Of a stretch of DNA of 64,000 nt, positions 51,391 to 60,663 are shown piece by piece. Location of the stretch: assembly GCF_000807255.1 (NCBI RefSeq), contig NZ_CP009268.1:1890384-1954383 (forward strand). The letters are read 5' to 3'. Both the position numbers and the translations under genes were made by a program. The notes beneath the pieces are model-generated. The model ran no database searches. It was not told the DNA's origin and worked only from the letters and a program-made list of their open reading frames with translations. Numbering within the stretch: position 1 is the first letter of the stretch; every line of letters starts with the position of its first letter. The DNA is from Clostridium pasteurianum DSM 525 = ATCC 6013 (GTDB taxonomy: Bacteria; Bacillota; Clostridia; Clostridiales; Clostridiaceae).

Positions 51391-52752
51391 TTAAGTTCCA
51401 ATTAAAAAAGTTCCCATTATAATTATCCCAGTATAAAATAAATCTATTATACAAAATCCCATTATATCTTTTGCCCCAAGTCCAGCTATAGCTAAAGCAG
51501 GTAAAGCCCAGAAGGGTTGTATCATACAAGCCCACGCGTCACCCCAGGATATTGCCATTGCTGCGGTACTTGGGCTAATTCCTAAATTTGCAGCTGCAGG
51601 CATAATTATAGGAGCTTGAAGTGCCCATTCTCCTCCACCGGAAGGAATAAATATGGTACAAAAAGCAGTACTCAATATGGCAAATAGAGGGAAAGTAGTT
51701 GGAGTTGCAATACTTATAAGTCCTGAAGCAATAGTTTTTCCAAGTGAAATCCCCACAGCATTAGTACCTATCATCATTCCCATTATTCCAGCATAAAATG
51801 GAAATTGAACAATTATACCCGTTGTAGCTTTAACTCCTGAAGATGCTGCATTGAGAAATTTTCTTGGAGTTTTATGAAGCAGTATGCTTAAAAATAGAAA
51901 TGTAAAATTAACTACATTCAAATCTAATTTAAATCCATTAGTTACAAAATAGTAAAGGGTATATATAATTCCCATCAAGCCAATAATTGTTGAAATTATA
52001 AAACTATTTTCCAATCTTTCTGCCGGGGTCCTTTCTTTTTTATTATCAATTGAAGCTTTAGCAGGTATTTTATCTTCCAATTTTTTAGGATCCACTATGA
52101 ATACGTTGTCATCTTTGGGGTGCATAAACCAATTTATAATAGGCATTGTAAGTAAAATTACTATTACTATAAATAAATTATAAGGGCTAAATAAAGTTTG
52201 GCTAGTGGGTATAGCAGCCTTTATAATTCCGGCACTTACTGTTGTTACATCTTTACCTCCTGCGGCAATAGTAAGTGGTATTGACCCTGATAATCCTCCA
52301 TGCCATACTACAAATCCAGAATAAGCAGAGGCAATTAAAAGTCTATAGTCAACTTTTTTAACTTTTTTAGCTATTTCTTTTGCAAGTATTGCTCCAAGAA
52401 TCAGTCCAAACCCCCAATTTATCCAACAGGCTACACCTGATACGAAGGTGGTTACTATTATTGCCTGGCAGGGTGTTTTGGGAATAGATGCTATCTTTCT
52501 AATGCCTTTATTTACTATAGGAGTATTTGCCAGTGTATGACCTGTAACTACTATCAAAGCCATTTGCATTGAGAATGACAATAATCCCCAAAATCCTGAG
52601 TTCCAATGTATAAGCATGGCAAGAGGGGTTTGTTTAGTAACTATAATTCCCGATATAAATACTATTACTGTAAGTATGCATGCAAATAGAAAGGGGTCTG
52701 GTAAATATTTTTGTACCAGCGTAACAAGTGTATTTGTGATTTTTTTAAACAT
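51391..52752 (-). CDS. atoE: Short-chain fatty acid transporter (AtoE family)
   Basis: 453 aa integral membrane protein with about 11-12 hydrophobic segments (for example LLSFSMQMALIVVTGHTLANT and GFVVWHGGLSGSIPLTIAAG). The conserved family features WNSGFWGLLSFSMQM near residue 50, CWINWGFGLILGAI near 110 and FIPSGGGEWALQAPI near 370 are present. It would import short-chain fatty acids such as acetoacetate or butyrate across the cell membrane. With the downstream dehydrogenase it suggests use of a hydroxy- or keto-acid as CoA ester; that link is inferred. Confidence 0.88.
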   Translation of the reverse strand: MFKKITNTLVTLVQKYLPDPFLFACILTVIVFISGIIVTKQTPLAMLIHWNSGFWGLLSFSMQMALIVVTGHTLANTPIVNKGIRKIASIPKTPCQAIIVTTFVSGVACWINWGFGLILGAILAKEIAKKVKKVDYRLLIASAYSGFVVWHGGLSGSIPLTIAAGGKDVTTVSAGIIKAAIPTSQTLFSPYNLFIVIVILLTMPIINWFMHPKDDNVFIVDPKKLEDKIPAKASIDNKKERTPAERLENSFIISTIIGLMGIIYTLYYFVTNGFKLDLNVVNFTFLFLSILLHKTPRKFLNAASSGVKATTGIIVQFPFYAGIMGMMIGTNAVGISLGKTIASGLISIATPTTFPLFAILSTAFCTIFIPSGGGEWALQAPIIMPAAANLGISPSTAAMAISWGDAWACMIQPFWALPALAIAGLGAKDIMGFCIIDLFYTGIIIMGTFLIGT

Positions 52753-53295
52753 AAATTTTCACGTCCTCTCTGTTACAAATTATAAAAATATATACAGCAA
52801 TTTATGTACCATTTTAATAATCACAGATCTTTGTTTTAGATAGAGTTTTTTGTTAGAAGTACTTAAGTTTACTAATAGAGCTGTTGTTATTGTTATTTTC
52901 CATACTTAGAAGTAGTTGTCCTTTAGGATAAATATTTATTTAAAATATTATTGTGTAAAAAATAGATATCAATAATGTATAAAAAATATGCACTATTGAT
53001 ATCCATTACTTGTTCAATTGGCACTAATACATTATAAATTTACAAGTGCATATTAAATTTATATGTATACTTTTTATACAATGGTAACAGTGACTTGGAA
53101 GAAATAGTAGTTGTTTTTTTGAATATATTAAAGGGTAAGCAGTCTTTGGAAAAATACAGTATATAAATAGAATTTTTAAAGGATTTATAGCTTTTGAGTA
53201 GAATAATATTTAGTGGAATAAAATTATAAATTGGAGTCTTAAATATTATATTATTTGGATATAGTTATCCTAAAAAGAAAGCAGAGGTAATCATT
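52753..53295. other. 543-bp gap between divergent genes
   Basis: Contains an imperfect hairpin GATATCAATAATG/CACTATTGATATC (52965-53003), a REP core at 53083, and AT-rich DNA. GCAGAGG before 53296 is the ribosome site of the DUF4317 gene. No gene or clear promoter is seen. Confidence 0.5.
53083..53109 (+). repeat. REP core
   Basis: GGTAACAGTGACTTGGAAGA, then AATAGT; isolated in the divergent intergenic gap. Confidence 0.6.
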
Positions 53296-54519
53296 ATGAA
53301 TAAAAAAGAATTAGCTGACTTACGAAAAGAATTTAAATTAAACAGCTATATGATGTCTATAAAAGAAATATATAGTATATATTTAAAAAAAGATAATAAT
53401 GAAATCATAAAAAAAGAGCTTAGTTATTTTGATATGTTAGAAATTGAAATAAAGGAACTCTATTTGAATAATTTTAAAAAGGTTCTTACTGGAACTATAG
53501 ATACAAAAATATTTGAATTGGATTTTAACAGTGAAAACTTAGAAGAAAGTACACAAAAGGTATTATATAAGGCATTGAATTCAGAAGAAAGGGTAGCAGA
53601 ATATGCTGATAAAATAGTAGAAAAAATATCTGAAAACTATACATATGACACAGATATAGTAATAAATTTTGTAAAAGCTGAGTACTATAAGGGAAGTAAA
53701 AAAAGAAGAGAAGAGATAGATGAATCAGCAGCAGATTCTGTACAAGCTATCCAGTTTATTTTATGCAGTATAAATAAAGTAGATATCCCTAAAAGAGTTT
53801 TGAAATTTGACTATGAAGAAAGAACTTTTAAACCTAATTCTGCCTTGGATACTACAATAAATTTAAATTCACCTTTAGATGGATTTATGTTTCCCAGCTT
53901 TAGTGATGGAAATATGGATGTAAATAAAGTTGTATACTATTCTTCAAAATCAAAACAATTGAATTTGAAATTTGTGGAAGAGGTTTTAAATTGTAGTACA
54001 AAACAGACTGCTGTAGAAGAAAAAGAGAGATTTAATGCTATATTGAATGATGTAATTGGTGATAAAATAAAAGCTGATGCTATGCAGGAGATTTATGAAA
54101 AAATCAATGAAAAATTGGAGGATAATATAGATGAAGAAGAGCCCACTGTTAATATGACAGAAATAAAGAGAGTTTTAGAAGACAGTGGAGTAGACAATAC
54201 TGAAATTTTAGAAAGTTCCTTTGAAGAAATCTGTGGAGGAGATTACGATTTTAAGGTGAAAAATATAATTCCAGACTTTAGAAGCAAATCTATAAAAATT
54301 GAAAATGAGGATACTAGTATAAGTATTAATCCAAGAGATTTAAGCTCAGTTAAACAATTTATTGATAAAAATGGCACTAGATGTCTTGTAATTGAATTAA
54401 GTGATGATGTAGAGATAAATGGATTTAAGTTGGAAATGGAAGGCGAGGATAGCAGTAAACTCATCCCCTTTGCAAAGGCACAGGACTCAGAAGTTGTGAA
54501 TAATATTCAAAGAGCTTAG
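53296..54519 (+). CDS. DUF4317 family protein
   Basis: 407 aa. MNKKELADLRKEFKLNSYMM at the start, a helical central part with INFVKAEYYKGSKKRREEID, and FDYEERTFKPNSALDTTINL followed by SPLDGFMFPSFSDG (about 200-215) are what I recognise as DUF4317, a soluble cytosolic family of clostridia and relatives with no known role. No signal peptide or membrane segment. Transcribed alone, followed by a terminator. It appears complete. Confidence 0.78.
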   Translation: MNKKELADLRKEFKLNSYMMSIKEIYSIYLKKDNNEIIKKELSYFDMLEIEIKELYLNNFKKVLTGTIDTKIFELDFNSENLEESTQKVLYKALNSEERVAEYADKIVEKISENYTYDTDIVINFVKAEYYKGSKKRREEIDESAADSVQAIQFILCSINKVDIPKRVLKFDYEERTFKPNSALDTTINLNSPLDGFMFPSFSDGNMDVNKVVYYSSKSKQLNLKFVEEVLNCSTKQTAVEEKERFNAILNDVIGDKIKADAMQEIYEKINEKLEDNIDEEEPTVNMTEIKRVLEDSGVDNTEILESSFEEICGGDYDFKVKNIIPDFRSKSIKIENEDTSISINPRDLSSVKQFIDKNGTRCLVIELSDDVEINGFKLEMEGEDSSKLIPFAKAQDSEVVNNIQRA

Positions 54520-54605
54520 AATGTCTTGGTATTGATGAATTTGTTTTAAAAAGCACATATAATACAAAAATAAGAGGCCCAAGGGTTTACTCGCCTTGGT
54601 GCACC

Positions 54606-54650
54606 AAAAGAGTCTAATGAATTTATTATCCATAGGCTCTTTTAATTTTA
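54606..54650. terminator. Terminator between convergent DUF4317 and AraC genes
   Basis: AAAAGAG / CTCTTTT closing stem over an AT-rich loop with a T-rich tail on the plus strand and A-rich start, so it can serve both directions. Confidence 0.65.
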
Positions 54651-54682
54651 TATAAAAATATTCTCATAAATATTTTTGTTAA

Positions 54683-55570
54683 TTAAATCTTTAAAAATAC
54701 GTTTTTATATTCTAAGGGAGTCATATTATTTTGATCTTTGAAAAGTTTAATAAAATAACTAGGATTTTGAAATCCAACCCTTAGGCAAACTTCCAGCACA
54801 GATAAATCTTCTGATTGAAGATATTTATTAGCACGGTTAATTCTATAGTTATTAATATATTCAATAGGTGTTTTATTAACCATAGCTTTGAAAAAACGAC
54901 AAAAATATTGAGGGTTCATACCAACTACCTTAGCTAATTCTGTTATATATATTCTTTCAGTGAAATTTTCATGGATATACGCAATAGCTTTTTTTACTTG
55001 TTCCATTTTGTAACCCAAATTTTTTAAGTTATGGGTCATAGTAATAAATAAATCTTCACCTGCCAAAATAGATAATATTTTATATAGACAAGCTTTTACA
55101 TTTAAATACCATCCAGGTTTTCTTACTTTATTAACTTCTAAAATCTCAAGAAATAATTTTAGTATCTCCTGTCCATAGGGTTTATCTGTACATATGACTT
55201 GTGGAAGTAGTAAAGTATGATTTAATAAAGGGTGAATAAAGTGGCTTTGGCTATGGTCAAAATATTCAAAGCTTAATATGTCAGGTGAAAAAACTAAAGC
55301 ATGATGGATTGAGGAGGTTCTTCCTATGCTGTAGATTTGATGCAGCTCCTGACTGTTGATACAAAAAAATTGATTTTTATATACTCGTTTAGTTATGGTA
55401 TTTATGGTCATCTCCATGGATCCTTCTTCGACATAAATCAGTTCAATTTCTTCATGCCAATGATAGGGTACAGTTAAACCTCCATGTTCATAGTATTGAT
55501 TATAGATGTACAGGGGTAACTGAGCTGTTCCATGTTTTGTAAAGTCTTTAAGTTTATTTAAATTTTTCAT
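54683..55570 (-). CDS. AraC-family transcriptional regulator
   Basis: 295 aa. Start at the ATG after AAAGGTGG; the GTG three codons earlier lies in that ribosome site. An N-terminal cupin (about 20-100, HWHEEIELIYVEEGSMEMTI) is followed by a C-terminal double helix-turn-helix (about 190-295; AKVVGMNPQYFCRFFKAMVN and the second helix VCLRVGFQNPSYFIKLFKDQ). It is divergent from the glucosidase/ABC operon and probably activates it on binding a sugar. Confidence 0.9.
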   Translation of the reverse strand: MKNLNKLKDFTKHGTAQLPLYIYNQYYEHGGLTVPYHWHEEIELIYVEEGSMEMTINTITKRVYKNQFFCINSQELHQIYSIGRTSSIHHALVFSPDILSFEYFDHSQSHFIHPLLNHTLLLPQVICTDKPYGQEILKLFLEILEVNKVRKPGWYLNVKACLYKILSILAGEDLFITMTHNLKNLGYKMEQVKKAIAYIHENFTERIYITELAKVVGMNPQYFCRFFKAMVNKTPIEYINNYRINRANKYLQSEDLSVLEVCLRVGFQNPSYFIKLFKDQNNMTPLEYKNVFLKI

Positions 55571-55607
55571 AATAACCACCTTTATAATGTCAAAATCCTT
55601 TTATTAA

Positions 55608-55635
55608 TTCTCAAAATTGAGTGAGAATTTGAGAA
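55608..55635. promoter_or_regulatory. Inverted repeat in the araC-glucosidase promoter region
   Basis: TTCTCAAAATT and AATTTGAGAA around GAGTGAG. It is placed as a candidate operator for the AraC regulator or another sugar regulator. Confidence 0.35.
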
Positions 55636-55662
55636 AAATATTCTATATAATTAAATTATAGT

Positions 55663-55676
55663 TGAAAACGATTAAA
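55663..55676 (+). promoter_or_regulatory. Possible cre-like site
   Basis: TGAAAACGATTAAA fits the left half and centre of the CcpA cre consensus TGWAANCGNTNWCA but not its last two positions. Confidence 0.3.
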
Positions 55677-55853
55677 TTATCAATTTATATTAATGATACC
55701 GATTTCAGGTATTTGCTAATATCAATGACTCTTATTTAGTTGGAGTTTGTACTTCAACCAAGTTTAGATGAATTATCCAGGAATCTGGAGCTGTTATCGG
55801 ATAAAACTATACAAAGAAATTATATTTCCTTAATGAAGAGTGGAGGGTGCAAT

Positions 55854-57497
55854 ATGGAGAAAAAATGGTGGCATAATAAGGCAGTTTATCAAATCTATCC
55901 AAGAAGTTTTTTTGACAGTAATGGAGATGGTATAGGGGATTTAAAAGGTATTATGGAAAAACTTGAATACCTAAAAAAATTAGGTGTTCATATTATTTGG
56001 ATGTGTCCTATAAATAAATCACCCAATGACGACAATGGTTACGATATTAGTGATTATTATGACATTATGGATGAGTTTGGAACTATGAAGGATATGGAGT
56101 TGCTAATAGAAGCATGTAAAAATTATGGTATTTCTATTATTATGGATTTGGTTTTAAATCACAGTTCAGATGAACATAAATGGTTTATTGAAGCTAAATC
56201 TTCAAGAGAAAGTCCATATAGAGACTTTTATATCTGGAGAGATTCTATTAATGGTAAAGTACCAAATGAATTAAAAGCATTTTTTGGAGGTAGTGCATGG
56301 GAATTTGATGAGGAATCTGGTCAGTATTATCTGCACTCTTTTAGCAAAAAGCAGCCTGATTTGAACTGGGAAAATTCTAGGATGCGTGGTGAACTGTATG
56401 ATATGATTAATTTTTGGATTGATAAAGGAATCAAGGGTTTTAGACTGGATGCAATTGATAATATAAGTAAAGATCTAGAAAAGAAAATTATGAATTCAGG
56501 ACCTAAAATTCATGAATATTTAAAGAAAATGAATGAAAATACCTTCGGTAAGCATAACCAATTAGTTACAGTTGGAGAAACTGGAGGAGCTACACCTGAG
56601 CTTGCAAAGCTTTACACAGATCCTGAACGTCATGAATTAGATATGATTTTTCAATTTGAGTTAATGGGAATTGATGGGGTACGTTCTGGAGATTGGATAC
56701 AAAAAGAGTATTCATTGATAGATTTAAAAAATATTATGACAAAATGGCAGACAGAATTAAATGAAATAGGATGGAACAGTCTATTTTGGGGTAATCATGA
56801 CTACCCAAGGGTAGTATCTAGATTTGGAGATCACAGTGAGGACTATCGTATATTAAGTGCAAAAATGCTGGCAACTATGCTACATGGAATGAAGGGTATT
56901 CCCTATATCTATCAGGGAGAAGAAATTGGTATGACGAATATAAAGTTTACAAACATAGAAGATTATAGAGATGTAGAAACAAAAAATTTTTATAAGAGAA
57001 AGATAGATGAAGGATGTTCTATGGATGAAATTATGTCATACATCTATAGAAACAGCAGAGATAATGCCAGAACACCTATGCAATGGGATGACACGGAGCA
57101 TGGAGGCTTTACCAAAGGAGTGCCATGGATAAAGGAGAATTCCAATTATACTACTATTAATGTGAAACAATGTTTAGAAGATAAAAACTCTATTTTTTAC
57201 CATTACCAAAAGCTTCTTAAACTTAGACAGGAAAAAGAAGTTTTTGTATATGGAAGTTATGAATTAATTTATCCGGAGCATCCACAAGTATTTGCCTATA
57301 GGAGGACTCTAGAAAAAGAGAAGATACTGGTTATCTGCAATTTTTATGGAACAGAAACTATAATTAATATAAAGACAAATGATAAGCCAAAACTTTTAAT
57401 CAGTAATTATCGTGATACCAATATAAATATTGATAACTTACATTTGCGACCTTATGAAGCAGTAATATATCAAATGGAGGGAGGAGAAAAAGAATGA
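55854..57497 (+). CDS. GH13 alpha-glucosidase (oligo-1,6-glucosidase type)
   Basis: 547 aa. ATG after TGGAGGGTG; an open extension back to 55740 has no ribosome site. Begins KKWWHNKAVYQIYPRSFFDS, then NGDGIGDLKGI, typical of GH13 subfamily 31. Catalytic nucleophile Asp in GFRLDAIDNI (about 200), acid/base Glu in TVGETGGA (about 242), third Asp in WGNHDYPRV (about 318). No signal peptide, so it cleaves imported oligosaccharides in the cytosol. Its stop overlaps the start of the binding-protein gene by 4 bp. A trehalose-6-phosphate hydrolase or sucrose-type hydrolase are alternatives. Confidence 0.9.
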   Translation: MEKKWWHNKAVYQIYPRSFFDSNGDGIGDLKGIMEKLEYLKKLGVHIIWMCPINKSPNDDNGYDISDYYDIMDEFGTMKDMELLIEACKNYGISIIMDLVLNHSSDEHKWFIEAKSSRESPYRDFYIWRDSINGKVPNELKAFFGGSAWEFDEESGQYYLHSFSKKQPDLNWENSRMRGELYDMINFWIDKGIKGFRLDAIDNISKDLEKKIMNSGPKIHEYLKKMNENTFGKHNQLVTVGETGGATPELAKLYTDPERHELDMIFQFELMGIDGVRSGDWIQKEYSLIDLKNIMTKWQTELNEIGWNSLFWGNHDYPRVVSRFGDHSEDYRILSAKMLATMLHGMKGIPYIYQGEEIGMTNIKFTNIEDYRDVETKNFYKRKIDEGCSMDEIMSYIYRNSRDNARTPMQWDDTEHGGFTKGVPWIKENSNYTTINVKQCLEDKNSIFYHYQKLLKLRQEKEVFVYGSYELIYPEHPQVFAYRRTLEKEKILVICNFYGTETIINIKTNDKPKLLISNYRDTNINIDNLHLRPYEAVIYQMEGGEKE

Positions 57498-58729
57498 AGT
57501 ATATAAAAAGAATCTGTAGTCTATTTATGATTTTTATACTATTGAGCTTCTTATTAATAGGATGTGGCAGTGAAAGTAAAGCAGATAAAAAGACCACAAT
57601 AGAATTTTTCGCTTTTAAACCAGAAGCTGTAAACATTCTCAAAGAACTTGGTGAAAAATTTGAAAAAGAAAATCCTGATATAAAGGTATATGTAAATACC
57701 CCTAATGATGCCTATTCTCTGTTAAAAGCACGAATAGTAAAGGGAGATGTGCCTGATATAGTTGGTCTGGGTGCAGAGCAATATTATGTGGATTATGCAA
57801 AAGCTGGAGTTTTTATAGATTTAACAGACTCTCAAGTGATGAAAAAGGTTAAACCAGCTTATGGCAAAATGCTTGCAGATCTTGAGGGAGAATCAGGACG
57901 TGTACATGCAGTTCCCTATGCGGCAAATGTAACTGGAGTTATCTACAATAAAGATTTATTTAATCAAATGGAGCTAAAGATTCCTAAGACCTGGGCGGAA
58001 TTAGAGGAGGTATGTAAGACTATTCAGAAGCTAGGAAAGACGCCTTTTTATATGGGATATAAGGATGATTGGACCATTAATTGTGCTTGGAATCCATTAG
58101 CTGGAAATTTTACGGATTCAGATTTTTATACACAGGTGACAGAGGGTAAAAAATCTTTTTCAAAAGCCTATGAAGAACCTTTAAAACGTTTGCAGGAACT
58201 TGTCCAATTTAGCCAGGGAGATGTCTTTTCTTATGGTTATAACAATGCTACAGTAGGTTTTGCAAAAGGAGAATTTGTTATGTATATTCAAGGGAACTGG
58301 GCTATTCCTATGATTAAAAAAACTAATCCTAATATTAATATAGGTATGTTTCCAATGCCTGTAATGGACAATGAAAAAGAAAATAGATTATGTTCCAGTA
58401 TTGACGTAATGTTTTCTATTACCAAGAATTCTAAGCATCCAAAGGAAGCAATGAAATTTTTGGAATTTCTAATGGAGCAGGAAAATGTGAATGACTATAT
58501 GAAAGATCAATATGGAATACCAGCAGTTGAATATGATTTTAATTATCCCAGTGAAATGGATGGAATAGTAAAGGATTTTCAGAGCGGAAATGTAGTGGCA
58601 TCACCACAGGCCTTTTATCCTTCTGAAATGAGTGTTCAAACTTTGTTACAAACCTATTTATTAGATAAAGACAAAGAAAAATTATTTTCTCAAATGGATG
58701 CTTATTGGAAAGAAGCACATATGAACTAA
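57494..58729 (+). CDS. Sugar ABC transporter substrate-binding lipoprotein
   Basis: 411 aa. A lipoprotein signal peptide ends in LLIGCGS (lipobox Cys about residue 24), so it is anchored outside the membrane. The rest is a family 1 solute-binding protein (TIEFFAFKPEAVNILKELGE; GDVPDIVGLGAEQYY; GRVHAVPYAANVTGVIYNKD; KGEFVMYIQGNW near 260). It delivers an oligosaccharide, probably an alpha-glucoside, to the permeases encoded downstream. Start ATG 8 nt after GGGAGG, within the end of the glucosidase gene. Confidence 0.92.
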   Translation: MKYIKRICSLFMIFILLSFLLIGCGSESKADKKTTIEFFAFKPEAVNILKELGEKFEKENPDIKVYVNTPNDAYSLLKARIVKGDVPDIVGLGAEQYYVDYAKAGVFIDLTDSQVMKKVKPAYGKMLADLEGESGRVHAVPYAANVTGVIYNKDLFNQMELKIPKTWAELEEVCKTIQKLGKTPFYMGYKDDWTINCAWNPLAGNFTDSDFYTQVTEGKKSFSKAYEEPLKRLQELVQFSQGDVFSYGYNNATVGFAKGEFVMYIQGNWAIPMIKKTNPNINIGMFPMPVMDNEKENRLCSSIDVMFSITKNSKHPKEAMKFLEFLMEQENVNDYMKDQYGIPAVEYDFNYPSEMDGIVKDFQSGNVVASPQAFYPSEMSVQTLLQTYLLDKDKEKLFSQMDAYWKEAHMN

Positions 58730-58744
58730 GAAGGGGTGAGAAAT

Positions 58745-59608
58745 TTGAAAAATAGAAATAAAATCTTTATGGCAATGACTTTACCAATGGTAATGCTGTT
58801 CTTTTGCTTTCATACCTTACCATTATTTTCTGGCTTCTTTTACAGTCTTACAAACTCCAAGGGATTTGGTGATTTTGATTTTATAGGATTAAAAAATTAT
58901 ATACATTTATTTTCTAATACTAAGGTAATAAATGCATACGGATTTACTTTTAAATTTGCTGTAGTTACAACAATATTGGTGAATATTATAAGTATGATTT
59001 TGGCTCTGGCTTTAAATGCAAAAATAAAATTTAAAAGTGCATTACGGGGACTTTATTTTATGCCAAATATTCTTGGTGGATTGATTGTAGGATATATATT
59101 TAACTTTATATTTACATTTGTTATTCCCGCTATTGGCAAGTCCATTGCTTCAGGATCTTTAAGTACTAGCATTCTTGGAAACCCAAGCATTGCATGGATT
59201 GGCATTGTGATTTGTGTGGCATGGCAGGCTATAGCATTTAATACTATTATTTATATTTCTGGTTTACAGACAATTCCACAGGATGTTTATGAAGCAAGTT
59301 CTATAGATGGAGCAGGAAATTGGAAAACCTTTTGGAAGATTACATTTCCTTTGGTAGCACCATTCTTCACTATTAATATGGTATTATGTATGCGTAATTT
59401 CCTTATGGTATTTGATCAGATTATGTCTTTGACGGCAGGAGGACCAGCAGGATCTACTACATCTATATCCATGCTTATTTATAAAAATGGATTGACTGGT
59501 AACCAGTTTGGATTTCAAAGTGCAAATTCAGTAATTTACTTTTTAGTTATTGTAGGAATTTCTGTATTCCAGATGAAAGTTTTGAATAAGAGGGAGGTGC
59601 AGTTATGA
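58745..59608 (+). CDS. Sugar ABC transporter permease (MalF type)
   Basis: 287 aa. TTG start 7 nt after AAGGGGTG; a GTG at 58736 is inside that ribosome site. Six hydrophobic segments and the EAA loop YEASSIDGAGNWKTFWKITF, then PLVAPF (about 183-208), which contacts the ATPase. It is the membrane partner of the MalG-type protein next to it, overlapping by 4 bp. It ends IVGISVFQMKVLNKREVQL. Confidence 0.93.
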   Translation: MKNRNKIFMAMTLPMVMLFFCFHTLPLFSGFFYSLTNSKGFGDFDFIGLKNYIHLFSNTKVINAYGFTFKFAVVTTILVNIISMILALALNAKIKFKSALRGLYFMPNILGGLIVGYIFNFIFTFVIPAIGKSIASGSLSTSILGNPSIAWIGIVICVAWQAIAFNTIIYISGLQTIPQDVYEASSIDGAGNWKTFWKITFPLVAPFFTINMVLCMRNFLMVFDQIMSLTAGGPAGSTTSISMLIYKNGLTGNQFGFQSANSVIYFLVIVGISVFQMKVLNKREVQL

Positions 59609-60471
59609 TAAATGTTAAAAAAGGAGAAGTTAAAACTGATAAAAGGAATTGGCCTATTACCATTATGCTTATGCTCACCAGCATACTTATATTGATTCCT
59701 ATATATATGGCAGTTATGATTGCTTTTAAGCAGCCTTCTGAAATGAGCAACGATATTGCTGGTGCTTTTAAATTTCCATCAAAATTTAGTTTCTCAAATT
59801 TTATTGAAGCAATACAGGTAACTGATTTTTTCCACACTGCAGGCAACTCATTGGTTATTACCATATTTAGTGTTATTGCAGTAGTTTTGATTAGTTCTAT
59901 GGTATCTTTTGCTATTGCAAGAAATATGGAACGTAAGAAGATTTATAAATTCTTTTATTTATATTTTGTAAGTGCAATGTTTGTACCATTTTCTATGTTG
60001 ATGCTGCCTCTAGTAAAACAAATGGCTTTTTTACATTTGGATAATAAGATTGGCATTATATTTCTCTATGTTATATTTAATACACCTATAAATACTTTGC
60101 TTTATGTAGGGTACCTAAAAAACGTTCCAGTGAGCTTGGAAGAAGCGGCCTATGTAGATGGAGCTAACACATGGACCTTATTTTGGAAAATAATATTTCC
60201 TATGATGAAGCCTATGCATGCAACTGTTGCTGTACTTACTGCGTTAGCAGCCTGGAATGACGTTCTATTGCCTCTGGTATTATTAAGTGGAGGAGATGGT
60301 AAGGATATTACATTACCCTTAGCTCAGATGATGTTCCAGTCACAATTTGGTACCAATTATAATCTGGCATTTGCTTCTTATATTCTGGCATTACTGCCAA
60401 TGCTTATTTTCTATTTAGTTGAACAGAAACAAGTTATAAATGGTGTGATGAATGGAGCTGTAAAAGGGTAA
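59605..60471 (+). CDS. Sugar ABC transporter permease (MalG type)
   Basis: 288 aa. The ATG overlaps the end of the MalF-type gene. Six membrane segments; EAA loop LEEAAYVDGANTWTLFWKII, then FPMMKP (about 176-201). The operon has no MalK-type ATPase gene, so the transporter must use an ATPase encoded elsewhere, as is known for MsmK-type shared ATPases. The stop lies in a REP core. Confidence 0.93.
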   Translation: MINVKKGEVKTDKRNWPITIMLMLTSILILIPIYMAVMIAFKQPSEMSNDIAGAFKFPSKFSFSNFIEAIQVTDFFHTAGNSLVITIFSVIAVVLISSMVSFAIARNMERKKIYKFFYLYFVSAMFVPFSMLMLPLVKQMAFLHLDNKIGIIFLYVIFNTPINTLLYVGYLKNVPVSLEEAAYVDGANTWTLFWKIIFPMMKPMHATVAVLTALAAWNDVLLPLVLLSGGDGKDITLPLAQMMFQSQFGTNYNLAFASYILALLPMLIFYLVEQKQVINGVMNGAVKG

Positions 60472-60494
60472 TTGTGACCTGAGAAAAACAGTAG
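60466..60494 (+). repeat. REP core (variant)
   Basis: GGGTAATTGTGACCTGAGAA, then AAACAGTAG, overlapping the stop of the MalG-type gene. Last copy of the family in the window. Confidence 0.6.
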
Positions 60495-60596
60495 TTAATC
60501 CTGCTTTGAGGATTTCTTGAAAAAGTTCATTTTCTTCTACGGTGAAACAATAAGGGGTAGAATCTTTTTTCTCATTAATATTTTTGATAATATGTC

Positions 60597-60623
60597 TAAA
60601 GACTTATGAAAAAACTTCGATAA
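60597..60623 (+). promoter_or_regulatory. Sigma-D-type promoter of the second flagellin
   Basis: TAAA (60597-60600), 15-nt spacer, TTCGATAA (60616-60623), 41 bp before the ATG. Confidence 0.7.
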
Positions 60624-60663
60624 ATATAAATAATTAAGATAACATTTAGATGGAGTTGATAAA

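Noticed and set aside
55740-55853. In-frame N-terminal extension of the alpha-glucosidase
   Set aside because: The GH13 start WWHNKAVYQIYPRSF is complete from the ATG at 55854, which has a good ribosome site; the extension has none.
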